Assembly (NCBI GenBank): GCA_021827745.1
Contig: JAKAUI010000058.1
Coordinates: 1-64,000 of the forward strand
DNA length: 64,000 nucleotides
Source of the DNA: Bacillota bacterium
GTDB taxonomy: Bacteria > Bacillota > Sulfobacillia > JAJZYS01 > JAJZLH01
Direction of reading: 5' to 3'
In this document: positions 49,606-57,550 of the stretch, piece by piece
Layout: each line of letters opens with the position of its first letter
Position numbering within the stretch: position 1 is the stretch's first letter
The notes under the pieces: generated by a model
Database searches by the model: none
What the model was told of the DNA's origin: nothing
What the model saw: the letters and a program-made list of their open reading frames with translations, nothing else
Position numbers and translations under genes: made by a program

Positions 49606-49627
49606 CAAATCGTTGGGACGGCAAGAT

Positions 49628-49702
49628 TCCTCGATAGCTCAATGGTAGAGCATCCGGCTGTTAACCGGAGGGTTGTAGGTTCGAGTCCTACTCGAGGAGC
49701 CA
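49628..49702 (+). tRNA. tRNA-Asn (anticodon GTT)
   Basis: Acceptor stem TCCTCGA/TCGAGGA, D-arm TAGCTCAATGGTAGAGCA, anticodon stem CCGG-CTGTTAA-CCGG with GTT at 49660-49662, T-arm TAGGTTCGAGTCCTA, discriminator G and encoded CCA. All stems pair. Confidence 0.97.
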
Positions 49703-49715
49703 GTTTAGGCTTGGT

Positions 49716-49790
49716 GGGCCCATAGCTCAGTGGTAGAGCCGCCGGCTCATAACCGGTAGGTCGCATGTTCGAATCATGCTGGGCCCACCA
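49716..49790 (+). tRNA. tRNA with CAT anticodon (elongator Met, or Ile2)
   Basis: Acceptor GGGCCCA/TGGGCCC, anticodon loop CTCATAA with CAT at 49748-49750, T-loop TTCGAAT, discriminator A and encoded CCA. It has a paired first base and lacks the initiator anticodon-stem GGG/CCC, so it is not initiator tRNA. Elongator Met and lysidine-modified Ile2 cannot be separated safely by eye; the GGCTCATAACC stem-loop also occurs in Ile2. Confidence 0.92.
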
Positions 49791-49801
49791 CAATCGCATA
49801 G

Positions 49802-49876
49802 GGGCGCGTAGCTCAGGGGTAGAGCGCTTGACTCACATTCAAGAGGTCGCAGGTTCGAAACCTGCCGTGCCCACCA
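49802..49876 (+). tRNA. tRNA-Val (anticodon CAC)
   Basis: Acceptor GGGCGCG/CGTGCCC (one G-T pair), anticodon stem CTTGA-CTCACAT-TCAAG with CAC at 49834-49836, T-arm CAGGTTCGAAACCTG, discriminator A and encoded CCA. Confidence 0.96.
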
Positions 49877-49881
49877 GATCG

Positions 49882-49915
49882 AAACTCACTACCTGTTAAA
49901 AAGGTGGTGAGTTTT
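49882..49915 (+). terminator. Intrinsic terminator after the tRNA cluster
   Basis: A 12-bp stem AAACTCACTACC / GGTGGTGAGTTT (one T-G pair) with a 9-base loop, running into TTTT. It closes the three-tRNA transcript and separates it from the next operon. Confidence 0.85.
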
Positions 49916-49926
49916 GTATATGTCGG

Positions 49927-49960
49927 TTGTCCCATGCAGCGCATGGACGTACAATGTACG
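49927..49960 (+). promoter_or_regulatory. Promoter and palindromic operator of the DUF1778/GNAT pair
   Basis: TTGTCC (49927-49932) and TACAAT (49950-49955), spacer 17 bp. Two short palindromes overlap it: CATG-cagcg-CATG (about 49933-49945) between the hexamers and GTAC-aat-GTAC (49949-49959) over the -10. They fit autorepression by a ribbon-helix-helix antitoxin. Confidence 0.62.
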
Positions 49961-49976
49961 GCAGGGGGTCGAGACC

Positions 49977-50258
49977 ATGTCCCAACAATTGCGGCGACGT
50001 AGTCGCCGGATCGAACTCCGTGCCACACCCGAGGAGAGGTCTCTGCTCGATCACGCTGTTGCCGTTACGGGCATGGCTCTGACAGAATTCGTCGTCGACA
50101 ACGCCTGCGAGGCCGCGCGGCGCGTTCTTGCTGATCGGCAGCAATTTGAAATGGATGACAGGGCCCTGATCGCCTGGGAGGCACTGAATCAGCGACCGGC
50201 GAGGGATCTACCGGGACTCCGGAAACTGATGCAGCGACCGACGCCGTTTGTGCGGTGA
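49977..50258 (+). CDS. DUF1778 (TacA-like) antitoxin
   Basis: 93 residues. An N-terminal ribbon-helix-helix (RRIELRATPEERSLLDHAVAVTGMALTEFVV, residues about 9-40) plus a helical toxin-binding tail (DRALIAWEALNQRP) match the DUF1778 family. The ATG at 49977 follows GGGGGTCGAG; upstream starts at 49914 lie in the promoter. The stop overlaps the acetyltransferase start (GTGA). Confidence 0.9.
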   Translation: MSQQLRRRSRRIELRATPEERSLLDHAVAVTGMALTEFVVDNACEAARRVLADRQQFEMDDRALIAWEALNQRPARDLPGLRKLMQRPTPFVR

Positions 50259-50770
50259 GCGGCGGCTATCTTGCGCCGAGCCTCTTGACGGCCGCTCACG
50301 ACGTCACCGCGTTTGAGTGCCGTTCCACGGAGCAGACGCAGTGGCTGCGAAGATTCGCCAAGCATTCCACGGACCAAGGGACGACCAGGGTTCTGGTCGT
50401 GACGGAGGACGGCAGCACGGAGGTAGTTGCGTACTACGCCTGGTGCATGGCACAGATCCGACTTGCTGCTTCGACCGAGCGCCTGAGAAAGGGCGCCGGC
50501 CAGTATCCGCAACCTGTAGCCCTGTTGGCACGGCTCGGGGTCGACATGCGACACGAGCATCAGGGGCTCGGAGCTGCGCTCCTGCAAGATGTCTTTGCTC
50601 GCCTCCTTGAGTTATCCGAAGACATCGGCTGCCGAGGACTGCTTGTTCATGCCGAATCTGAAGAGGCGCGCCGCTTCTACCTACACCTCGTCCCCGACTT
50701 CGAATCCAGCCCGCTCGACCAGCTCGACCTCATGCTCCTCATGAAAGACATCCGGCGTTCCCTGCGTTGA
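50255..50770 (+). CDS. GNAT acetyltransferase toxin (TacT-like)
   Basis: 171 residues with a GNAT fold. The acetyl-CoA pyrophosphate loop appears as RLGVDMRHEHQGLGAALLQDV (Q/RxxGxG/A, QGLGAA), followed by LLVHAESEEARRFYLHL. Paired with a DUF1778 antitoxin this is the TacAT arrangement, where the toxin acetylates the amino group of charged tRNAs and stops translation. Transcribed directly after the tRNA cluster. Confidence 0.88.
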   Translation: MSGGYLAPSLLTAAHDVTAFECRSTEQTQWLRRFAKHSTDQGTTRVLVVTEDGSTEVVAYYAWCMAQIRLAASTERLRKGAGQYPQPVALLARLGVDMRHEHQGLGAALLQDVFARLLELSEDIGCRGLLVHAESEEARRFYLHLVPDFESSPLDQLDLMLLMKDIRRSLR

Positions 50771-51106
50771 TCCTGTACGGGCGAATGCGCGGCCGACGGC
50801 TGCGTCGTAATCCTTCAAGCGATTTTGGCGACGCGGCTACAACCGAGCCTAGCCCTTGAGAACTCAGGACCCAGGGCCCGCGCGAAGCGCTCCCAGGGAG
50901 CCGCCACCTACCCCGATCACAGACTCCGGAGAGGGGTGCCGAGCAGATGCTAAAGCGACAGTTCCGTCCGGTCGCGGCCGGTCACCAACCGATGCTGAAC
51001 GGACTCTGACCTGCCGAAAACGGCGCATGTTTGTGAACGGAAACACTTACTCTGCCGTCGGTCATCCAGGGAGGAGTTGCGGGAGTCGGGCCGAAATGAC
51101 CCCACG

Positions 51107-51134
51107 TTTACAAGGATGCAATCGATTTCATAGT
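51107..51134 (+). promoter_or_regulatory. Promoter of the permease operon, overlapping an operator
   Basis: TTTACA (51107-51112), 16-bp spacer, CATAGT (51129-51134). The LacI-type operator lies between and partly over these hexamers, a standard repression geometry. Confidence 0.5.
51117..51130 (+). promoter_or_regulatory. LacI-family operator, site 1
   Basis: TGCAATCGATTTCA, fitting the LacI-family palindrome TGnAAnCGnTTnCA with central CG. The extended context GGATGCAA-CGATTTCATAG recurs upstream of the bicupin gene (58616-58634). Confidence 0.8.
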
Positions 51135-51236
51135 GGGAGGTGAGGACGCTCAAGGCTGGGATCCAGGGCGGGGAATTCCTCGCAGTCGACCGGTGAAGAC
51201 GCAGGCTACTGGCCTGCAGCTAAGGGAGGGACCCGT

Positions 51237-52838
51237 GTGGCGAGCAAGGCTGAGACGTCGTCTGTCTTTGTCCGCAATTCCACTGGTCTGGTCCGGGAAC
51301 TGAGCGGGTGGGACGTGTTCGTGATGAACACCATCGGCACCAACCCGATGGGCAACTACGCCGTGTTGTTCACGCTCGGACTGGCGGTTTTCGTGGGAGC
51401 CAACCTGTGGCTTTCCACGCTGACCGGCATCTTTATCGGCATCTCGATCGTCGTGCTGTACGGACTGTTCGCCGCCGCCATGCCAAGAAGCGGCGGCGAC
51501 TACGTGTATGTCAGCCGCGTGCTGCATCCGTCGGTCGGTTTCATCATCAGCTGGCTGATGCTGTTCACCGTCGCCTTCTATGTGGGGTACAACGGCTGGG
51601 CGTTCGCCGCCTGGATCATCCCCGACATCGTCGGCGTCTTCGGCCAGTGGATCGGCGCCCCGTTCCTGGTCTCGATCGCCACCGCCCTGCCTCAGACCCT
51701 CTGGGTGGTGATCGTCGGCATCGTCGGGCTGGGGCTGTACTACCTGATCTGCTCCAAGGGCCTGCGCGCAGTGATGCGCTGGCAGCAGGTGGCCTTCGGC
51801 TTGGCCGTGCTCTCGTTTTTGGTCGCCATCCCGATGATGCTGGCCGCCCCGGCCGGCAGCTTCGTCTCAAACTTCAACACCTTCGCCGCCCACTACGGAA
51901 CGAGCGCCAGCCAAGTGCTGGCGATCGCCCACAAGAACGGCTACACAGGCGTCGGCACCTTCTCTTGGGGCTCAACCTTCGGCTTCTGGCCGTTTGTGAT
52001 GGAGATGACCGGATATGCCATCATCTCCATCCCGATGGGCGGTGAGGTGCGCAACGCCAAGCGCACCCAGATCCGCGGCATCTTCTGGGCCAACGCCATC
52101 GGCGGCTTGATCGTCGCCATCTTCTTCCTGGTCACCGCCCTGAAGGAGAACGCCAATCTGGCCGGTGCCATCGGGTACTTCAACTACATCAACGGGGCGC
52201 ACAGCCCGTTCCCCTTCCCGATCTACAGCCAGGTGCTGGCTGGGATCATCACCAACAGCCCGTGGGTCGCTCTCCTGGTGGGATTGGGCGTCTTCTTCGG
52301 CATCTTTGCCGCCGGCCTGACGCTCGCCCTGTGGGCGACCCGCTACCTCTTCGCCTGGTCCTTCGACCGTCTTGCTCCCTCCTACCTCGCCGACATCCAC
52401 GAGAAGAGCCACAGCCCGAGAAATGCGCTGATCGTGACCATGATCGTGTCCTGGATCTTCACCCTGCTGCTCACCTTCGACGTCAACTTCACGTTCGTGT
52501 CGGTCGGACTGCTTGAGATCGTGCTGTTCATCATCGTCTCGATCGCAGGCATCGTCCTGCCCTACAAGATGAAGGATCTGTACAACGCCACCATCAAGGG
52601 CGAGGTGCTCGGCATCCCGAACATCGTGCTGGCGGCCGTCATCTCCTTGATCTTCAACCTCGTCATGGCCTACTACTACCTAACAAACGGCGCCTACGGT
52701 GCCACCTCCAGCATCTCCTGGGAGTTCGTCTCGGTGCTGCTGGGAACTGGCATCCTGTTCTACCTTGGCCGGCTCTGGCAGCTGAAGAAGCAGGGCATCG
52801 ACGTCAACCTCGCTTTTAGGGAGATTCCGCCCGAGTAG
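51237..52838 (+). CDS. APC superfamily amino acid/amine permease
   Basis: 533 residues with about twelve hydrophobic segments. The N-terminus holds the conserved first helix with GTNPMGNYAVLFTLG, then an AAAMPRSGGDYVYVSRVLHPSVGF motif diagnostic of APC permeases (unwound helix and substrate site), and the MEMTGYAIISIPMGGEVRNAKR loop. The substrate is likely an amino acid or amine, but sits oddly with sugar-type enzymes downstream. GTG start at 51237 with AGGGAGGG upstream. First gene of the putative LacI-controlled cassette. Confidence 0.88.
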   Translation: MASKAETSSVFVRNSTGLVRELSGWDVFVMNTIGTNPMGNYAVLFTLGLAVFVGANLWLSTLTGIFIGISIVVLYGLFAAAMPRSGGDYVYVSRVLHPSVGFIISWLMLFTVAFYVGYNGWAFAAWIIPDIVGVFGQWIGAPFLVSIATALPQTLWVVIVGIVGLGLYYLICSKGLRAVMRWQQVAFGLAVLSFLVAIPMMLAAPAGSFVSNFNTFAAHYGTSASQVLAIAHKNGYTGVGTFSWGSTFGFWPFVMEMTGYAIISIPMGGEVRNAKRTQIRGIFWANAIGGLIVAIFFLVTALKENANLAGAIGYFNYINGAHSPFPFPIYSQVLAGIITNSPWVALLVGLGVFFGIFAAGLTLALWATRYLFAWSFDRLAPSYLADIHEKSHSPRNALIVTMIVSWIFTLLLTFDVNFTFVSVGLLEIVLFIIVSIAGIVLPYKMKDLYNATIKGEVLGIPNIVLAAVISLIFNLVMAYYYLTNGAYGATSSISWEFVSVLLGTGILFYLGRLWQLKKQGIDVNLAFREIPPE

Positions 52839-52952
52839 CCTGGAGGCGCTGACCCAAGTAGTTTCCGCCGCTGGCCTGCCGGGGGCCCCGTGCCCCTGGC
52901 AGGCGGCGGCGTTGCCACGGTCCAGAGCCGGGCGGGCGATGGGGGGAGCGAG

Positions 52953-54062
52953 ATGAAGACACTGTCAGGACGGCTGAGGACGAGGCAGGGCAGGAAGATG
53001 CTGCAGCCGTTGATCGGCAGCCGCTCCCAGCTCGCCGGCGTCACCGCCGTCACCCATAGCGGCGGCTCGTGCCACCAGGTGCGCGCCCTCGAGGTGCGGA
53101 CAGGCGGCGGCCTGCGGTTTTCGATCCGCCCGGAGCGGGGCATGGAGGTCGCAGACGTGGAGTACGACGGCATCCCCTTTGGCTTTGACACAGGTGTCGG
53201 GCCCGTCCACCCGGACCAGGTTCCGCCCGGAGAGGATCGGTGGCTGTCTCTCTACTCAGGAGGGCTTTTGACCACCGCCGGCCTGGACCAGATCGGCGAG
53301 CCGTGCGAGCTGGACGGCGTGCGCTACGGCCTGCACGGCGAGATCGCCCTGCAGAGCGCCGAGGACCTGGGCTACGAGGTCGACTGGCAGGAAGGGACGA
53401 TCCGAGTCTGGGGGACGCTTCGCCAGGTGCTGCCCACAAAGCGGCACCTCGAGCTGGTGCGGACCCTGACCATGCCGATCGGCGGGACGGACATCAGGCT
53501 CCACGACCGGGTGACCAACCTCTCCGACCGGACGGAGGTGCACCTGATCCTCTACCATCTGAACCTCGGCTACCCGCTCTTGGATAGGGGTAGCCGCTTT
53601 GTTGCCCCCATCGTCTCCACCCAGGGCTGGGACGAGCGCTCAGAGGCGCATCGAGAGGTCTCCTCTTTGGTGCCTGGGCTGACCGGCGAGGAGTATCTCT
53701 TTGGCCACCAGGTGGCAGAGCGCGGCGGCTGGGTGACGGCTGGGCTTCTCAACCCGCGCCTCGTCCCGGGCGGCACCTTCTGCGCCATCTCATACCGGGT
53801 GCGCACCCTGCCACGGCTCTGGCAGTGGGTCAGCCTGAGGCCCGGCACCTTCGTGATGGGGATCGAGCCAGCGAACGGCGAGATCCTGGGCCGGGCGGCC
53901 AGCGAGGCGTCTCGATCGCTCAGCCGGCTTGAAGCCGGAGCGTCGGTCGACCACCTGGTGCAGGTCTCGTTCGGCCGCGGGGAAGAATCCTGCGCCAAGC
54001 TCATGGCGGCGACCGGCCGCATACTGGCCCGAAGGCGAGCGTCTAGGGCCGATGGGAGGTGA
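52953..54062 (+). CDS. DUF4432 family aldose 1-epimerase-like protein
   Basis: 369 residues of the galactose-mutarotase fold, DUF4432 branch. Characteristic segments are GGGLRFSIRPERGMEVADVEYDGIPFGFD, YSGGLLTTAGLDQIGEP, YGLHGEI, LIYHLNLGYPLLD-like (LILYHLNLGYPLLD) and GIEPANGEILGR near the end, including the catalytic-type His and Glu. These proteins interconvert sugar anomers or epimers. The ATG at 52953 follows GGGGGGAGC. It precedes the lactonase gene by 7 bp, consistent with preparing the right anomer for a sugar dehydrogenase. Confidence 0.88.
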   Translation: MKTLSGRLRTRQGRKMLQPLIGSRSQLAGVTAVTHSGGSCHQVRALEVRTGGGLRFSIRPERGMEVADVEYDGIPFGFDTGVGPVHPDQVPPGEDRWLSLYSGGLLTTAGLDQIGEPCELDGVRYGLHGEIALQSAEDLGYEVDWQEGTIRVWGTLRQVLPTKRHLELVRTLTMPIGGTDIRLHDRVTNLSDRTEVHLILYHLNLGYPLLDRGSRFVAPIVSTQGWDERSEAHREVSSLVPGLTGEEYLFGHQVAERGGWVTAGLLNPRLVPGGTFCAISYRVRTLPRLWQWVSLRPGTFVMGIEPANGEILGRAASEASRSLSRLEAGASVDHLVQVSFGRGEESCAKLMAATGRILARRRASRADGR

Positions 54063-54069
54063 TCAGACG

Positions 54070-54900
54070 ATGGCGGAAACTTTGGGCGAGCGTCTGAACC
54101 ATCCGGAGGGCGTGGCCTGGGATCCTCTGACTGGCACCCTGGTGGCAGGCGGCTGGGCAGGGGAGATCTATCGTCTTGATCCCAAAGACGGCGCACAGCG
54201 GCAGATCGGCCAGAGCGAAGGCAGCCTGCTCGGCGTGGCCGTGGACGGAGCAGGCCGCGTCTTCGCCTGTGACTGCCTGCGCCGGCTGGTGCTCTGCCTT
54301 GCGCCAGACGGCTCGGTCAGCACCTACAGCTCGGGCCCGATCGACGCACCATTCGTGCTGCCGAACTTTGCCGCCTTCGGACCAGACGGCGTCCTCTATG
54401 TCTCGGACTCGGGGACGTGGGGACAGGCGGACGGCCGCCTGATCCGGATCCTCCCGGACGGCCGTGCCGAGGTCTGGTCGACCGCCTGCCCCGGCTTTCC
54501 GAACGGAATTTGCCTGTCGGCCGACGGACGCTGGCTGTATGTGGCCGAGTCGACCGATCCCAAGGTCAGCCTGATCCGGATCGCAGAAGACGGCAAAGCC
54601 GGACAGCTCGAGACGGTGTGCGAGCTTTCGGGTACGGTCCCCGACGGCATCGCCCTGGCAAAAGACGGGAGCCTTTTTGTCACCTGCTATCGGCCGGACC
54701 GGATCGTGCGAATTCGGACCAGCGGCGAGATCGAGACGGTGGTCGACGACTGGCAGGCGGCGGTGTTTGCCGCCCCCACCAACCTCGCCTTCTTTGGGCC
54801 GACGCTGGCCGAGGCGGCGGTGGCGTGCTTGGGCGGGGAGTGGATCGCCTGCTTCGACGCCGGATGCCGGGGCAGCCCGCTGCACTATCCGTTGCTCTGA
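54070..54900 (+). CDS. SMP-30/gluconolactonase-like beta-propeller hydrolase
   Basis: 276 residues, six-bladed-propeller type. Metal-ligand positions of the SMP-30 family appear as NHPEGVAWDP (Glu), LPNFAAFGPDG (Asn), PGFPNGICLSADG (Asn) and ELSGTVPDGIAL (Asp). The family hydrolyses aldono-lactones made by sugar dehydrogenases. No signal peptide, so cytosolic and unrelated in location to the exported propellers of the 7-25 kb array. ATG at 54070 with GGGAGGTG upstream. Confidence 0.88.
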   Translation: MAETLGERLNHPEGVAWDPLTGTLVAGGWAGEIYRLDPKDGAQRQIGQSEGSLLGVAVDGAGRVFACDCLRRLVLCLAPDGSVSTYSSGPIDAPFVLPNFAAFGPDGVLYVSDSGTWGQADGRLIRILPDGRAEVWSTACPGFPNGICLSADGRWLYVAESTDPKVSLIRIAEDGKAGQLETVCELSGTVPDGIALAKDGSLFVTCYRPDRIVRIRTSGEIETVVDDWQAAVFAAPTNLAFFGPTLAEAAVACLGGEWIACFDAGCRGSPLHYPLL

Positions 54901-54931
54901 GACTGGAGACGTGAGGCGAGGAGGGTCAGAG

Positions 54932-55705
54932 ATGGAACGGCTTGGCAATCAGGTGGCGATCGTCACCGGGGGCGCCACCGGGATCGGACGAGCGGTGGTG
55001 GAGCTCTTCGCCAAGGAAGGGGCGGCCGTGGTGCTGGCCGATGTCAACGAGACGGAGGGCCAGCGGGTGGCTGATGCCGTCTTGGCGGAAGGAGGCAGGT
55101 GTCGGTTCGTGTGCTGTGACGTGTCTCAGGCGAAAGACGTGGAAGCAGCGGTCGATGAGGCGGTAAGGCACTTTGGCAAGCTGACCGTCGCGGTCCTGAA
55201 CGCCGGCATCGACGTCGTCGGGACCGTGGTGGAGAGTTCGGAGGAAGACTGGTGGCGGTGCCTCAGGGTCAATTTGGGCGGGGTCTTCCTCGGCATGAAA
55301 TATGCCATCCCACAGATGCGAACGGCCGGATCTGGCAGCATCGTAGCCACCGCTTCGATCCAGGCCCTGCTCGGCTTTCGGGCCTATGCCGCCTATGCTG
55401 CCGCCAAGGGCGGGATCATCGGCTTGGTCCATCAGGTGGCAGTGGACTATGGCGGAGACCAGATCCGCGTCAACGCCATCTGTCCGAGCACGGTGCTGAC
55501 CCCGATGTGCGACCCAGAGCTTACGGCCGCGACCGACCCGAAGGCCCTGATCCAAAGCTGGGCCGCCCCCCATCCACTCGGCCGGATCGGGACACCCGAA
55601 GACATCGCCCAGGCCGCACTCTACCTCGCCAGTTCGGAGTCCAGCTGGGTGACCGGCCAGGCGTTTGCCATCGACGGCGGTGTCACCATCCGCGGCTTTC
55701 ACTGA
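54932..55705 (+). CDS. Short-chain dehydrogenase/reductase (SDR), first copy
   Basis: 257 residues. Cofactor motif AIVTGGATGIGRAV, acidic residue after strand 2 (VLADVNE) favouring NAD, NAG motif (LNAGIDVVG), catalytic Ser in ATASIQALLG and the YAAAK pair, then a C-terminal SSWVTGQAFAIDGGVT tail. With epimerase and lactonase upstream it is a candidate sugar dehydrogenase. The ATG at 54932 is preceded by GAGGAGGGTC. Confidence 0.92.
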   Translation: MERLGNQVAIVTGGATGIGRAVVELFAKEGAAVVLADVNETEGQRVADAVLAEGGRCRFVCCDVSQAKDVEAAVDEAVRHFGKLTVAVLNAGIDVVGTVVESSEEDWWRCLRVNLGGVFLGMKYAIPQMRTAGSGSIVATASIQALLGFRAYAAYAAAKGGIIGLVHQVAVDYGGDQIRVNAICPSTVLTPMCDPELTAATDPKALIQSWAAPHPLGRIGTPEDIAQAALYLASSESSWVTGQAFAIDGGVTIRGFH

Positions 55706-55754
55706 CCGACCGGCCCCATCCACCCCAATGCTGCCCTAAAGAGGAGTCTGATCG

Positions 55755-56720
55755 GTGTTCTCGTCAAAGCCCCAGCTGTTCAAGCTGCTCTATGCCAGCG
55801 ACCTGCACGGCGCCGAGCGCTGTTTTCTGAAGTTCGTGAACGCCGCCAAGTTCTACGGTGCCCAGGCGCTGGTCCTCGGCGGCGATCTCACCGGCAAGGC
55901 GGTGGTGCCGATCGTCCGGGCGGGCGCGACCTGGCGGGCGAGCTTTTTGAACCGCTCCTATGAGCTGCAAAGCGAGACTGAGGTCGCCGAACTTGAGAAG
56001 TCGATCCGCTTCGGCGGCTCGTATCCGTATCGCACCGATCCGGAAGAGGTGCAGCGGCTCGATGGCGACCCCGCCTATCTGAAACAGATCTTCGATCAGC
56101 TGATGCGGGCGGCGGTCGAGCGCTGGATGGACATCGCCAAGGAGCGGCTCGATGGCACGGGAGTCCAGATGTATGTGATCGCCGGCAACGACGACGAGTT
56201 CTACGTCGACCAGGCTCTTCGCCAGAACGGCTTTGCCGTCTTCAACGACGAGCAGGTGGTGGAGGTGGGGCCGTGTCTGATGGTCGGCAGCAGCTATGCG
56301 AACCCCACGCCCTGGAACAGCCCGCGCGAGCTGGCCGAGGACAGCCTCTACCTGAAGCTGCGGGCCCTGGCCGATCTGGCGACCCAGGGGCGTCCCGTGA
56401 TCTTGAACTTTCATGTGCCGCCCTACGACTCCGGTCTCGACAATGCGCCCGAGGTGAAGCCCGATCTCAGTTACAATCTGATCGGCGGCCAGCCGCATGT
56501 GATCCCGGTCGGCAGCACGGCCGTGCGCCGGGTGATCGAGGAGACCCAGCCGGTGCTCGGGCTGCATGGCCATATCCACGAGTCGCGGGCCGCCGGAAAG
56601 ATCGGCCGGTCGGTGCTGCTCAATCCGGGCAGCCGCTACAGCGAAGGCGTTCTAGATGGGGCGCTGGTCAGCTTCACAGCGGATGGAACGCTCAAATCGT
56701 ACCAACTGGTGGCGGGGTGA
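55755..56720 (+). CDS. Calcineurin-like metallophosphoesterase
   Basis: 321 residues with all five metal motifs: YASDLHG, GGDLTG, AGNDDE, NFHVPPYDSG and GLHGHIHES. The two-metal site is complete, so activity is likely (phosphomonoesterase or diesterase). A 90-residue insertion (LNRSYELQSE to YLKQIFDQ) separates the first two motifs from the third. Neighbour overlap with the nucleotidyltransferase-fold gene suggests a shared function. GTG start at 55755. Confidence 0.9.
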   Translation: MFSSKPQLFKLLYASDLHGAERCFLKFVNAAKFYGAQALVLGGDLTGKAVVPIVRAGATWRASFLNRSYELQSETEVAELEKSIRFGGSYPYRTDPEEVQRLDGDPAYLKQIFDQLMRAAVERWMDIAKERLDGTGVQMYVIAGNDDEFYVDQALRQNGFAVFNDEQVVEVGPCLMVGSSYANPTPWNSPRELAEDSLYLKLRALADLATQGRPVILNFHVPPYDSGLDNAPEVKPDLSYNLIGGQPHVIPVGSTAVRRVIEETQPVLGLHGHIHESRAAGKIGRSVLLNPGSRYSEGVLDGALVSFTADGTLKSYQLVAG

Positions 56721-56722
56721 CG

Positions 56723-57469
56723 ATGGCGACCAGCACAGGCGACCCGATGGCTCTGGCCGAGGAACTCTCCGCAAGAATCCGCTCCGGCGAGCTTCGCGCC
56801 AGGCTGCTCGGGGGGATCGCCATCTACATGCGCTGTCCCAGCCTCGGCCAGCCGCCGCTCGCCCGTTCGTACAACGACGTCGATCTGGCCGTCACCCGTC
56901 AGGAGGCCGCCCAGCTGGAGAAGGCGCTCTCGGCCCAGGGCTGGGAGGCGGACCGCCGCTTCAATGCCCTCTACGGCGCAAAGCGCCAGCTGTTCTTTCG
57001 AGACGGCGTCGAGCTCGACGTGTTCGTCGGCACCTTCGAGCAATGCCACAGGCTTGAGCTGGACGACCGCTTGGCCGCCCATCCCCTGACCCTCAGCCTG
57101 AGCGATCTGCTGCTGACCAAGCTGCAGGTGGTGGAGCTGAACCACAAGGACATCACCGACGCCTTGGGACTGCTCTCCGATCATGCCCCGGAACAGGGGT
57201 CGGGCGGCGAGGGCCTCGATTTGGATTCGCTCTGTGCCGTGACCGGCCGCGACTGGGGCTGGCACACCACCGTTTCGGACAATCTCCATCGCCTCTCCGA
57301 CCAGGCCGCCGACTATCTGGCAGAGGACTTGGCGGCTGAGATCAGGAAGCGGTGTGCCACCATCGAGGCGGCGATGGAGGCGTGTCCCAAGAGTCTCGCC
57401 TGGAAGATGCGGGCCAGAGTCGGTCGGCGACTTCCCTGGTACGTCCTGCCGGAGGAGAAGCAGACCTGA
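56723..57469 (+). CDS. Nucleotidyltransferase-fold protein
   Basis: 248 residues. A pol-beta-type nucleotidyltransferase pattern is visible: LLGGIAIYM (residues 28-36), NDVDLAV with Asp52 and Asp54, and ELDVFVG with Asp99 as third carboxylate. The remainder is helical and unassigned. It may resemble AbiEii/DUF-type transferases, but the partner gene is a metallophosphoesterase, not a known antitoxin. ATG 56723 (or GTG 56717, overlapping the previous stop). Substrate unknown. Confidence 0.75.
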   Translation: MATSTGDPMALAEELSARIRSGELRARLLGGIAIYMRCPSLGQPPLARSYNDVDLAVTRQEAAQLEKALSAQGWEADRRFNALYGAKRQLFFRDGVELDVFVGTFEQCHRLELDDRLAAHPLTLSLSDLLLTKLQVVELNHKDITDALGLLSDHAPEQGSGGEGLDLDSLCAVTGRDWGWHTTVSDNLHRLSDQAADYLAEDLAAEIRKRCATIEAAMEACPKSLAWKMRARVGRRLPWYVLPEEKQT

Positions 57470-57550
57470 TGTCCACCTAAGCTCCGCCTGCGCAGGACTG
57501 GGGCTCACGCGGCCGAAGGCTGCAGCCGGAGGAAAGGGGAGGGAGCGAAC

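Larger units (their letters stand above)
50771..51236. other. 466-bp regulatory/intergenic region before the permease
   Basis: No gene with credible features is seen here. The right half carries a probable promoter with a LacI-type operator at 51117-51130. The left part (50771-51090) shows no clear structure. Confidence 0.6.
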
